Source: a virus
Length of the DNA: 23,076 bases
IMG/VR virus record: IMGVR_UViG_3300037555_000192
Coordinates: 1 to 23,076 of that record
Strand: one strand, 5' to 3'
Position 1 is the stretch's first letter. The number at the start of each line of letters is the position of its first letter. Made by a program: the position numbers and the translations under genes. Below the pieces are notes generated by a model, which saw only the letters and a list, made by a program, of their open reading frames with translations, had not been told where the DNA came from and did no database searches. This document shows, piece by piece, positions 16,443 to 22,333 of the stretch.

Positions 16443-17024
16443 ATGACCATTAAAACCTGCTTATATTGCAAGGAAAAGTACGACGATGACACGCACTGCG
16501 AGCCCTGCCCACACGTAAAAATGGCGGCAATGTACGGTCGTTCTGAACTGCCACTTAGTGGCGACGCGCTGCAGCATGCGATTGACGACGACTTCAATTC
16601 TGCGTCGGCCGAAAGCGAATTAGATCGCCTTGCGAAGATTCCCAACTCACGTCCGCTCACTCTAGCGGACATCGTCGGCAACCCGAAACCAACGCCACCG
16701 GAAGACCCGGATGAGCTGGTCGACATCACGTTGATCGGCGGATTGTTCGATGGAGAAGTTCTTCGCATGAAAGCGATTCACGCGCATAATCTTGATGAGA
16801 TCATGCCTCAAGTGAACGGCTCTGGAAAGACTCGTGTTGCCATCTACTGCAACAAGCACGACGGGACATTCGTGTTTGACCAGATGGGTGATCTTGAGGA
16901 GATCAAGGGAACGATCTTCGGTTCAGTTTCCAAGTCAGAAATCCCACAGGTGGAACCGGACGACGAGGAAGAAGACGAGGACGAGTACGGCCTGTTCAAT
17001 GACACACCTTGGACAGATAGCTAA
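16443..17024 (+). CDS. Zinc-finger-like protein with acidic tail
   Basis: This is a 193-residue protein with AGGAGG 9 bases upstream. The N-terminus has Cys6, Cys9, His18, Cys19, Cys22 and His24, a probable zinc-binding knuckle. The middle carries TLIGGLFDGEVLRMK (about 97-111) and a compact beta region. The end (about 176-188) is very acidic, rich in Asp/Glu, then NDTPWTDS. A short metal-binding head plus an acidic tail suggests a nucleic-acid or host-protein interacting regulator, but no family is recognised. As the first gene after the divergent control region, it may be early-expressed. Confidence 0.7.
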   Translation: MTIKTCLYCKEKYDDDTHCEPCPHVKMAAMYGRSELPLSGDALQHAIDDDFNSASAESELDRLAKIPNSRPLTLADIVGNPKPTPPEDPDELVDITLIGGLFDGEVLRMKAIHAHNLDEIMPQVNGSGKTRVAIYCNKHDGTFVFDQMGDLEEIKGTIFGSVSKSEIPQVEPDDEEEDEDEYGLFNDTPWTDS

Positions 17025-17033
17025 CGCCCCGGT

Positions 17034-17087
17034 GGCGGCGGGTCAGTGGCCGATTCGCTCCCGGCCTCACTCCAACGGCCCGCCGCC
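17034..17087 (+). terminator. Long GC-rich hairpin between two genes
   Basis: Outer arms GGCGGCGGG (17034-17042) and CCCGCCGCC (17079-17087) are perfect. The loop holds a second helix (GTGGCCG with CGGCC-t-CAC). It is followed only by CCTCTTT, so termination may be partial; RNA stability or leader control is also possible. Confidence 0.5.
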
Positions 17088-17114
17088 CCTCTTTAATCCT
17101 AATGAGGAGACACT

Positions 17115-17462
17115 ATGTTTGAAGAACGACGAGGTCTTGTCCTGTCACGAGTTATTGAGCTGGCAGTTTCCGGCAAGCACCGCGAGATTGCCATCTTATT
17201 TGTGGACAAAGCGCAGGCCGAACGGGCGCTCAACTACTTGGCAAGGAACCTGGAAGCGCAGCGCAACGACACCAAGGACACGTTGCTTTGGCTGGACGGC
17301 GACGTCACTATTCACTTTCTCGTGCATGATCATGAGCAATCTTGGCCACCCCTACGACAATGCCCAGGCTTCATTTTCTCGGACGTTGACGCGGTTTCCA
17401 GTCGCTTTATCGACGACACGAAATCCCCTTTAGACGCATTACAGGTGGCTACTGTCATTTGA
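17115..17462 (+). CDS. Hypothetical protein, 115 residues
   Basis: The ribosome site GAGGAG lies 5 bases before ATG. The protein has mixed alpha/beta composition: a helix (VLSRVIELAVSG), a strand (EIAILFVDKAQAERALNYL, about 24-42), then TLLWLDGDVTIHFLVHDHE and a C-terminal strand/helix (CPGFIFSDVDAVSSRFIDD). It looks like a compact alpha/beta domain without visible catalytic residues. The hairpin at 17034-17087 precedes its ribosome site. No function is recognised. Confidence 0.65.
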   Translation: MFEERRGLVLSRVIELAVSGKHREIAILFVDKAQAERALNYLARNLEAQRNDTKDTLLWLDGDVTIHFLVHDHEQSWPPLRQCPGFIFSDVDAVSSRFIDDTKSPLDALQVATVI

Positions 17463-17467
17463 ATGAG

Positions 17468-17497
17468 TTGAATTTTCCTCGGAAAGTCTGCTACGAT
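17468..17497 (+). promoter_or_regulatory. Promoter candidate before the 61-residue gene
   Basis: TTGAAT (17468-17473) and TACGAT (17492-17497) are separated by 18 bp, each matching four of six consensus bases. The -10 box lies within a small GTCTG/CAGAC inverted repeat, and a T-rich stretch (about 17516-17525) follows. Confidence 0.35.
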
Positions 17498-17542
17498 ACC
17501 AGACGGTTAACCAACTTCTTTTTTTAGAGACGGAGAAATATC

Positions 17543-17728
17543 ATGGACCAAGGCACATCACACGTCGGCAATAAGTCCACGAAAGGCAGCGACGGTTCGG
17601 CTTCGGATCGCAGCGAATCTCTGACCGCTGGTGGCAAAACAGAAGGCTTCGGCCAAGGCGATGCAAGCAATGTAACGCCCGGCAAGATGACAGGCTCACC
17701 CGGTGGTGGTTCCGACGAGACGCGCTAG
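17543..17728 (+). CDS. Gly/Ser-rich disordered small protein
   Basis: This is a 61-residue protein with GGAG 8 bases before ATG. The composition is dominated by Gly, Ser, Asp, Thr and Lys (MDQGTSHVGNKSTKGSDGSA), without hydrophobic core residues, so it is predicted to be disordered. It lies alone between a promoter candidate and a strong terminator, suggesting its own transcript. No family is recognised; it may be a host-directed or virion-associated peptide, but this is open. Confidence 0.55.
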   Translation: MDQGTSHVGNKSTKGSDGSASDRSESLTAGGKTEGFGQGDASNVTPGKMTGSPGGGSDETR

Positions 17729-17742
17729 GCAATACCAAAAAC

Positions 17743-17780
17743 GGTACGGCCGGGTGCGATGACAGCCGGCCGTACCTTTT
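17743..17780 (+). terminator. Rho-independent terminator after the 61-residue gene
   Basis: Perfect 11-bp arms GGTACGGCCGG (17743-17753) and CCGGCCGTACC (17766-17776), with a 12-base loop, are followed by TTTT. It lies just upstream of the recombinase ribosome site. Confidence 0.9.
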
Positions 17781-17811
17781 CAACGCTACCTACAGGAGAG
17801 GCAACGCGAAC

Positions 17812-18867
17812 ATGAATGATACTAACACAACGACTGAATTAACTGAAGTAGAAGCCTTGCGAGCTGAACTCACACAGCTCAAGGCTGACAACCGCCTGAT
17901 GCACGAGGCTTTGCTAGCCAACGAGGATCGGCGGAACTGGCACCCCAAACTGGTCGATCGCAAGAAGCCAGTATCTCGACGCGGCAGACACGTGTACTGC
18001 TACTGCCGCGTATCTCACCTCGACAGCGTTGAGTCGGGCCTCGGCCTGGACGTCCAAGTCGAGCTGTTCCAAAACTGGTGGAAGTACAAGAAGACTCACC
18101 CCGACTTTGCCGAGATGAAGATGGGTTCTTATGGTTGGCGTGGCGGAATGGTTGCACAATACGCCAAGGCTCTTGGCGGTCATGCGATACCACACTCTGA
18201 AGGCAAGGGTTATTGTGATGGCTTGTTCATCGACCTTGGTGTGAGCGCTTACAGCAATGCGTTCTGCGCACGGCCGGCAGGCAAGCAGTTGGATAACATT
18301 CTTCGCCCTGGCGACATCGTTGTTATTCCCAAGATGGACAGAGGGTTTCGCAATCTTCGGGACTTCGCCAACACGGAGGCGATATGGCGCGAGAACGGCG
18401 TTTGTCTTGTCTTTCTGTCTCCTGACGTGGACCTCTCGACTGCAACTGGCATGTTGACTGCGCAAGTGATTGCTTCCGTGTCTGAATTCCACAGCGCCCT
18501 GTTGAGCGAACGCATGTGTGAGACTTCCAAGTCTCGATTCATCAGGGGGTTCAACCCCAACGGCGGCAAGGCTCGTCCTGGCTTCAAGCGAACCGGAAAG
18601 AACACGACTCAACCCTATTGGCTTGAACGTCGATTGATCCATGAGATTCTCGTTAAGACCGCCGATGGATGGTCGCTGAATAAGATCACCGATTACATCG
18701 AAATCTTGCGTTCCCAAATTGAGCACAAGAAGCCCGGCCTGAGAATTGTATTCAACCCTCGGACGCAGAAGGGTTACCGCTGGACCGCTGGCATGGTTGG
18801 CCGTATCCGCGAGAACCAAATGAAGTTTCCAATGTCCCCCCTGTTTCCCCATGAAGAGAATAACTGA
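17812..18867 (+). CDS. Serine recombinase (resolvase/invertase family)
   Basis: This is a 351-residue site-specific DNA recombinase. Residues 8-40 form a likely N-terminal coiled coil (EVEALRAELTQLKADNRLM). The catalytic domain starts at VYCYCRVSHLDSVESGLGLD with nucleophile Ser68. It then has an insertion before FIDLGVSAYSN (about 139-149), then RPAGKQLDNILRPGDIVVIP (154-173) and KMDRGFRN with Arg177/Arg180. A conserved block follows (DVDLSTATGMLTAQVIASVS, 205-224, and the SER/E helix). Residues about 245-330 are a helical DNA-binding region. No zinc ribbon or long C-terminal coiled coil is present. ATGA overlap with the next gene implies an operon. It could act in integration, inversion or dimer resolution; no att site is seen. 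Confidence 0.9.
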   Translation: MNDTNTTTELTEVEALRAELTQLKADNRLMHEALLANEDRRNWHPKLVDRKKPVSRRGRHVYCYCRVSHLDSVESGLGLDVQVELFQNWWKYKKTHPDFAEMKMGSYGWRGGMVAQYAKALGGHAIPHSEGKGYCDGLFIDLGVSAYSNAFCARPAGKQLDNILRPGDIVVIPKMDRGFRNLRDFANTEAIWRENGVCLVFLSPDVDLSTATGMLTAQVIASVSEFHSALLSERMCETSKSRFIRGFNPNGGKARPGFKRTGKNTTQPYWLERRLIHEILVKTADGWSLNKITDYIEILRSQIEHKKPGLRIVFNPRTQKGYRWTAGMVGRIRENQMKFPMSPLFPHEENN

Positions 18868-19421
18868 TGAACCAAATAGACCCCAATGAGCGTGAACCTC
18901 TGCCTTTCGGTAACCCCGGCGCGACTCACAACGAAGCGATGGCCCAGGCACCGGCAGAGGTTGGCGTTGTCACTGAACAGTTTGTGATGCCAAGCGCTGA
19001 ATCTGCCGATGACGCATTGCGAAGCATTCGCGACTTAATGTCGCAGAATATGTCACCAACGGACACGGCCGACGCGTTGGAGCGACTGACGGCCGACGTA
19101 TCTGGCGTGTCCGCTAGTTTCATGACGCAGGCCCCACAGCCTGCGCCGGTGCCTCAGTCTGTGCCTCAGTCTGTGCCCATCGATACGTCTCAATCGCGCG
19201 AGCGGAACATGGCTCTAGTGGAGTCGATGAAGAACACTCGCAACGCTTCCGGTCTGCTTGGCCACCTGCTGGAAATCATCGACACGCTTCATCGCCGATC
19301 TGACGGTCGGTTCTCGTATGACGAGGCAGTCGAGTTCCTCTGTGATACCGCGAATGTTCTGCGCGACCCTGACGCACAGAAGACGATTAACCTACTTGCA
19401 GCATCCCCACGGTTGGATTGA
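18867..19421 (+). CDS. Hypothetical protein in the recombinase operon
   Basis: This 184-residue protein overlaps the recombinase stop by one base (TGATG). The N-terminal 30 residues look disordered. A helical segment lies at about 50-80 (ALRSIRDLMSQNMSPTDTAD), a Pro/Gln linker at about 90-108 (PQSVPQSVPID), and a C-terminal helical domain at about 115-184 (LLGHLLEIIDTLHRRSDG, then YDEAVEFLCDTANVLRD). No motif identifies it. Coupling to the recombinase suggests a related role, possibly an accessory or directionality factor, but this rests on position only. Confidence 0.65.
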   Translation: MNQIDPNEREPLPFGNPGATHNEAMAQAPAEVGVVTEQFVMPSAESADDALRSIRDLMSQNMSPTDTADALERLTADVSGVSASFMTQAPQPAPVPQSVPQSVPIDTSQSRERNMALVESMKNTRNASGLLGHLLEIIDTLHRRSDGRFSYDEAVEFLCDTANVLRDPDAQKTINLLAASPRLD

Positions 19422-19579
19422 TGACCAAGCCCACCAAGACCAGCTTGCGCTTAGCGAGGCTGTTGAAGTCTCCGCAAGGTAAGCGGATTCGCGCCCGCGA
19501 ACTGAAGCGCCAGTACAAGATGAAACGACTGATGATCGCCAGAGATACGGCAGCGATAGCGCACAGAGAAGAAGACTAG
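19421..19579 (+). CDS. 52-residue basic protein
   Basis: ATG at 19421 overlaps the preceding stop (TGATG). The peptide is rich in Lys/Arg (KSPQGKRIRARELKRQYKMK), with a helical C-terminus, so nucleic-acid binding is likely. It is the last gene of the recombinase operon. Its size and charge are compatible with an excisionase-like helper, but no signature is present. Its TAG stop overlaps the convergent minus-strand frame in the sequence CTAG. Confidence 0.6.
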   Translation: MTKPTKTSLRLARLLKSPQGKRIRARELKRQYKMKRLMIARDTAAIAHREED

Positions 19580-19695
19580 ATTTCGCCTTCGCCGATCTCG
19601 CATTCCATCAGGTCAGACTCGGCCTGTTTGTACGCCGTGCATGCGTCACCTTTGAGCATGTATAGCGAGTCGCGGATCTCCCGCAGGGTGTTGAT
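19576..19695 (-). other. Out-of-frame continuation of the membrane coiled-coil gene
   Basis: In the frame one base ahead of the gene at 19646-19870, the minus strand reads INTLREIRDSLYMLKGDA and continues to TAG at 19576-19578. It has no ATG with a ribosome site, but it continues the helical pattern of the upstream frame. A +1 shift near 19696 would give one product of about 97 residues. It may be a mutation, an assembly error or programmed frameshifting. Confidence 0.5.
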
Positions 19696-19870
19696 CCTCT
19701 TCCGTGAGGCGTATGACTTCAGCAAGTTGACTCTGAATTTGTATCAGCATGGGAATCACATCAGATGACAGTGGTATTGGTGGAGGTGGCGGCTGTTGAC
19801 CCCACACTTCATACCAACCAATCAAGAGTATGATCGACGCCGTGAGAACCCCCATAAACCTGTCACCCAT
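19646..19870 (-). CDS. Small membrane protein with coiled coil, frame switches near 19696
   Basis: The start is ATG at 19870 (GAGGAA 6 bases upstream), overlapping the preceding stop by 8 bp; 74 residues are read before TGA. There is one membrane segment (MGVLTASIILLIGWYEVWG), then a run of five prolines, then an amphipathic helix (SSDVIPMLIQIQSQLAEV). After about Glu58 the frame degrades to an unlikely tail (DQHPAGDPRLAIHAQR), while the +1 frame continues the helix. It is the third of three small membrane genes, so a lysis-type or membrane-anchoring role is possible. Confidence 0.6.
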   Translation of the reverse strand: MGDRFMGVLTASIILLIGWYEVWGQQPPPPPIPLSSDVIPMLIQIQSQLAEVIRLTEEDQHPAGDPRLAIHAQR

Positions 19871-20057
19871 CGCGATTTCCTCGCTTGTGATCATCGATTG
19901 CTTTCCGCAACTGTTTGATCTGCTGGCTCATGTCTTTCAGTTGCTTCTTTGGAACCGAAAGTAGTCGCATCCACAGCATGTACGCGCACAATGCTAACAG
20001 ACAGTACGGAATAAATCTAACGAGATCCGTACCTGCCGAATCTGCAAGGTAGTCCAT
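19863..20057 (-). CDS. Small membrane protein with basic coiled coil
   Basis: This is a 64-residue protein with AAGGGG 6 bases before ATG. It has one hydrophobic segment, FIPYCLLALCAYMLWMRLL (about 15-33), followed by a basic amphipathic helix (KKQLKDMSQQIKQLRKAID). The architecture matches many small phage membrane proteins, including accessory holin or anti-holin proteins, but no family is recognised. It overlaps the next gene by 8 bp and follows the 93-residue gene by 46 bp. Confidence 0.65.
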   Translation of the reverse strand: MDYLADSAGTDLVRFIPYCLLALCAYMLWMRLLSVPKKQLKDMSQQIKQLRKAIDDHKRGNRDG

Positions 20058-20103
20058 GCGCGCCCCTTCTGTGCCACCAACGGGTTATGTCTAACCCCGG
20101 AAA

Positions 20104-20385
20104 TCACCCTGATTCAGGCTCGTCTTCGAGTTTATCGATTCTCCTTGAGTGATCTCCGATCTGCGTTTCAAAACGCACCCGGTCAGTGTCGCACTGCGAT
20201 GCGTGCAAGCGAAGTTCGTTGATCATCACCGTCATGTCCCCGGCCATCGTGCCGACTTTACTCTCCAGCTTGGATAGCGACCAGATGCCCCGCGTCAGCA
20301 GCCCAAGAAGTGCTAATGCAAATCCCGCCAACGCGATCCATTCTCCAGTGGACAAATTCTGCGCTGCCGACAAGCTATCTTCCAT
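20104..20385 (-). CDS. Holin/XhlA-like small membrane protein
   Basis: This is a 93-residue protein with GGAGG 5 bases before ATG. It has one transmembrane segment (WIALAGFALALLGLLTRGIW, about 16-35), then a long helix (LESKVGTMAGDMTVMINEL) and a charged coiled-coil end (RVRFETQIGDHSRRIDKL). An N-terminal membrane anchor with a C-terminal coiled coil is shared by XhlA-type and other lysis-associated phage proteins. It is the first gene of a leftward three-gene island of membrane proteins. No endolysin is visible in the window to confirm a lysis role. Confidence 0.65.
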   Translation of the reverse strand: MEDSLSAAQNLSTGEWIALAGFALALLGLLTRGIWSLSKLESKVGTMAGDMTVMINELRLHASQCDTDRVRFETQIGDHSRRIDKLEDEPESG

Positions 20386-20456
20386 CTTCTCCTCCGCTAT
20401 TGGGGACTTTGATATCGGACTTTACCATATACGCATGTAAACAGGCAATTCCCGGC

Positions 20457-20485
20457 TTGACCCATCAATTCCAATAGCCAATACT
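20457..20485 (+). promoter_or_regulatory. Promoter candidate for the 20631 gene
   Basis: TTGACC (20457-20462, five of six consensus) and AATACT (20480-20485, four of six) are separated by 17 bp. It sits in the space between the divergent membrane island and the 118-residue gene and is followed by a long hairpin leader. Confidence 0.45.
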
Positions 20486-20529
20486 GCGTGTGCCAAAGCC
20501 GTGTATCTTTCCTTCCCCCACGTACAAAG

Positions 20530-20614
20530 ACCCTTTCTCCGGGGGTGCGGCCTGTGTTTCGCGCTTGAAGCATGGCTTTGGCAACCCGCCCTCCGGTGAA
20601 AGGGTTTTTCTTTT
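20530..20614 (+). terminator. Terminator-like hairpin in the leader of the 20631 gene
   Basis: ACCCTTTC (20530-20537) pairs with GAAAGGGT (20598-20605), extended inward by CCGG/CCGG after one T-T mismatch. The loop is about 50 bases, and TTTTTCTTTT follows. It lies between the promoter candidate and the ribosome site, so it could attenuate the downstream gene. Confidence 0.7.
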
Positions 20615-20630
20615 AACAAAGGATGGTGCG

Positions 20631-20987
20631 ATGCCGGCAAACCCCGAAAATATCTTCGGACCTCTCAGTGACGACCAGATGCGTGAGATCCAGCTCAAGG
20701 TAAACGTGGCCGGCACCCACCGTCCAACCCTTGATTCCATGAAGTCTGACGCTGTGAACAGGGATGAGATCACGAGTAAGCTTCTGGGCACATTTCTCAA
20801 TGACCCTGGAAGCGGTCTTTCTCTCAGCGCAATAACAGTCGCCCCAAATCCACAAGCCCACACCGAGCCGCTGACCTTGCCGCCGCTGCTAGTCTTGGAA
20901 GAAAGGCTTAGCAAGGTTGACAAGCCAGCGAATCCCAGCCGCGTGGAGCCCATCGACCTCGAAATGAAGAGGAGATTCCGATGGTAA
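20631..20987 (+). CDS. Hypothetical protein, 118 residues
   Basis: The start is ATG at 20631 (AAAGGA 7 bases upstream); an in-frame upstream ATG at 20490 would run through the hairpin leader and is less likely. Visible segments are FGPLSDDQMREIQLKVNVAG (about 8-27), a helix SKLLGTFLNDPGSG and a Pro/Leu-rich stretch TEPLTLPPLLVLEERLSKVD (about 78-97), with a basic end (EMKRRFRW). No family is recognised. Its stop overlaps the start of a 46-residue gene by 7 bp. Confidence 0.65.
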   Translation: MPANPENIFGPLSDDQMREIQLKVNVAGTHRPTLDSMKSDAVNRDEITSKLLGTFLNDPGSGLSLSAITVAPNPQAHTEPLTLPPLLVLEERLSKVDKPANPSRVEPIDLEMKRRFRW

Positions 20988-21121
20988 GCCTCTGGGAAGT
21001 ACAGCGCGTGTACCTCGAAGACTGCATGCGCCGCATAGAGGAAGGGTTGCTAGCGGTGCGCCCGACCATCGACGAATTGAATCTGGAACTAAGCACATTT
21101 TCACGGGAGAACTCATCATAG
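20981..21121 (+). CDS. 46-residue helical small protein
   Basis: ATG at 20981 has a strong ribosome site (AGAGGAG, 6 bases upstream) and overlaps the preceding stop. The sequence is one or two amphipathic helices (LWEVQRVYLEDCMRRIEEGL, then VRPTIDELNLEL). No family is recognised. The last codons form the left arm of a 12-bp inverted repeat with the downstream leader. Confidence 0.6.
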   Translation: MVSLWEVQRVYLEDCMRRIEEGLLAVRPTIDELNLELSTFSRENSS

Positions 21122-21159
21122 TCGCAAGGTGTCGTCGGCGGGCGCTGGTTCTCCCGTGA
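21101..21159. repeat. 12-bp perfect inverted repeat across a gene end
   Basis: TCACGGGAGAAC (21101-21112) and GTTCTCCCGTGA (21148-21159) flank a 35-base loop that contains the stop of the 46-residue gene. There is no T-run, so RNA stability, a protein-binding site or leader folding is more likely than intrinsic termination. Confidence 0.7.
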
Positions 21160-21189
21160 GAGGTTTACGCCAGTACTCCACTATCCGTA

Positions 21190-21239
21190 GGTGACCCGGT
21201 GCATCTCACCAATGCACGACGCCAACACCGGGACCTTTT
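21190..21239 (+). terminator. Terminator-like hairpin with overlapping alternative stem
   Basis: GGT-ga-CCCGGTG (21190-21201) pairs with CACCGGG-ACC (21226-21235), and TTTT follows. Inside, GTGCAT (21199-21204) can pair with ATGCAC (21212-21217) and shares the GTG bases, so the two stems partly exclude each other. It lies 33 bases before the next ATG. Confidence 0.6.
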
Positions 21240-21272
21240 CACACCAAAATCATTAGTCCAAGGAGAAGATTT

Positions 21273-21803
21273 ATGCCCTACGAAAACGCTGATTTGTCCG
21301 CTGTAGACATCGAATTGACCCAGATGGAACAGTACGTTGCAGCCCAGATCGGCATCGCCAGAACCATGCGGAACAGACGCCTTGGAAACACGCCTCGTTT
21401 CGGCCAAAAGGTAGAAAATACATGGGCCAACGACATTGAGGGTGCGATGGGAGAGATGGCACTGGCCAAGTTCCTGGGTGTTTACTGGACCGAGAACAGT
21501 GCCCCGCAGGCCCCAGACGTCGGCGAGAACGACGAAGTTCGCACCACTGAATACGTTAACGGGCACCTTCTTCTCCACAAATGCGACCACGACGACCGCC
21601 GATATTGGCTTTTAACGGGCGTAAACGGGAAATACGTCGTCCGTGGCTGGCTGTTCGGCAGGGAGAAGGACGATGACCCCGACTGGTGGCGAGGGGAGAT
21701 CGATCGCCCCTGCTACTACGTGCCACAGGACGATCTTCGTGCGCCAGAAGAAGTGCAAAGCCACGTTGTTCGCGCGAACAGTGAAGAATCACCTACTTTT
21801 TAG
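21273..21803 (+). CDS. PD-(D/E)XK-like hypothetical protein
   Basis: This is a 176-residue protein with AAGGAGAAG 5 bases upstream. Visible elements are a helix with Glu56 and Glu61 (NDIEGAMGEMALAKFLGV), then PDVG with Asp82, and EVRTT with Glu88 and Arg90. A strand pair follows (YWLLTGVNGKYVVRGWLFGR, about 111-130). This order of helix, Asp and Glu-x-Arg strand matches a restriction-endonuclease-like fold; Arg replaces the usual Lys, so activity is uncertain. The last 12 residues are encoded by a palindrome/direct-repeat element, suggesting the C-terminus was extended by that DNA. Confidence 0.7.
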   Translation: MPYENADLSAVDIELTQMEQYVAAQIGIARTMRNRRLGNTPRFGQKVENTWANDIEGAMGEMALAKFLGVYWTENSAPQAPDVGENDEVRTTEYVNGHLLLHKCDHDDRRYWLLTGVNGKYVVRGWLFGREKDDDPDWWRGEIDRPCYYVPQDDLRAPEEVQSHVVRANSEESPTF

Positions 21804-21838
21804 TGAAAAATCACCTACTTGTGTTCGCGCGCGAACAC
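21767..21838. promoter_or_regulatory. Composite palindrome and direct-repeat element
   Basis: A 14-bp perfect palindrome, TGTTCGCGCGAACA (21767-21780), is followed directly by GTGAAGAATCACCTACTT (21781-21798). Then come four bases, GTGAAAAATCACCTACTT (21803-21820), and an 18-bp perfect palindrome, GTGTTCGCGCGCGAACAC (21821-21838). The repeats are 22 bp apart with one mismatch. It resembles an operator, iteron set or small mobile insertion; no known element is identified. Confidence 0.8.
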
Positions 21839-21867
21839 TTCTGACACTGACAGTCGGAGAATCGCTC

Positions 21868-21896
21868 TTGACAAAGCCGGCCCGGCGCGGAATCAT
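21868..21896 (+). promoter_or_regulatory. Promoter candidate for the 22022 gene
   Basis: TTGACA (21868-21873, perfect) and AATCAT (21891-21896, four of six) are separated by 17 bp. It is 30 bp after the composite repeat element and before an intrinsic terminator in the leader. Confidence 0.5.
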
Positions 21897-21954
21897 CACA
21901 AATGTCAGGTACGTCGGACAACCTCACAACAAACCGGCGAAAGCCGCACACCCC

Positions 21955-21999
21955 AGCCCGCACGGCGTGCCTGACATCACTTCTGCGGGCTGTTTTTTT
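21955..21999 (+). terminator. Rho-independent terminator upstream of the 22022 gene
   Basis: Perfect 8-bp arms AGCCCGCA (21955-21962) and TGCGGGCT (21984-21991), with a 21-base loop, are followed by GTTTTTTTG. It ends 23 bases before the next ATG, downstream of a promoter candidate, as an attenuator would. Confidence 0.85.
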
Positions 22000-22021
22000 G
22001 TACCTACAGCAAGGAATCGCC

Positions 22022-22333
22022 ATGACTTCTCCAATTCACACACCCATCAGCAGCAGAGACACTGGCCCCCACCAATCCATGCCCGATCCAGTCGGCAACA
22101 TCGAAACGCAACTTATGCGATTAAGTGCCGTGTCCGACCATTCCAAGGCCGTAGTGGATGCCTTGGAAGGGCGACTAAACCCGGTTCTTCACTTCGCTCA
22201 ACCAGCAAGTCCAACGAATGTTCCGGCCGAAGCGGTCGGCAGCAGCTTGGCCGTTCGTCTGGAGAGCCTTGTCACGCAGATCGAAAACGATATGGCTCGC
22301 CTTGACAACATTCTGGGCGGAATCGACCTGTGA
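22022..22333 (+). CDS. Hypothetical coiled-coil protein, 103 residues
   Basis: The start is ATG at 22022 (AAGGAATC, 6-9 bases upstream); the longer frame from 21902 crosses the terminator and is not supported. A 20-residue disordered start (SPIHTPISSRD) is followed by a helix (VGNIETQLMRLSAVSDHSKA) and a second helix at the end (RLESLVTQIENDMARLDNIL). Two amphipathic helices suggest an oligomeric helical protein. No family is recognised. Its TGA overlaps a GTG start (GTGA). Confidence 0.65.
   Translation: MTSPIHTPISSRDTGPHQSMPDPVGNIETQLMRLSAVSDHSKAVVDALEGRLNPVLHFAQPASPTNVPAEAVGSSLAVRLESLVTQIENDMARLDNILGGIDL

Noticed and set aside
17486-17525. Terminator at GTCTG/CAGAC with T-run
   Set aside because: The stem is only 5 bp and the T-run lies more than 10 bases beyond it; a promoter reading fits as well.
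19646-20057. Rz/Rz1-type spanin pair
   Set aside because: The proline run is suggestive, but there is no signal peptide with lipobox cysteine and no embedded lipoprotein frame.
21821-21838. LexA or parS site at the palindrome
   Set aside because: The half-site orientation (GTTCG-CGAAC) is opposite to the Gram-positive SOS box, and the sequence does not match the parS consensus.
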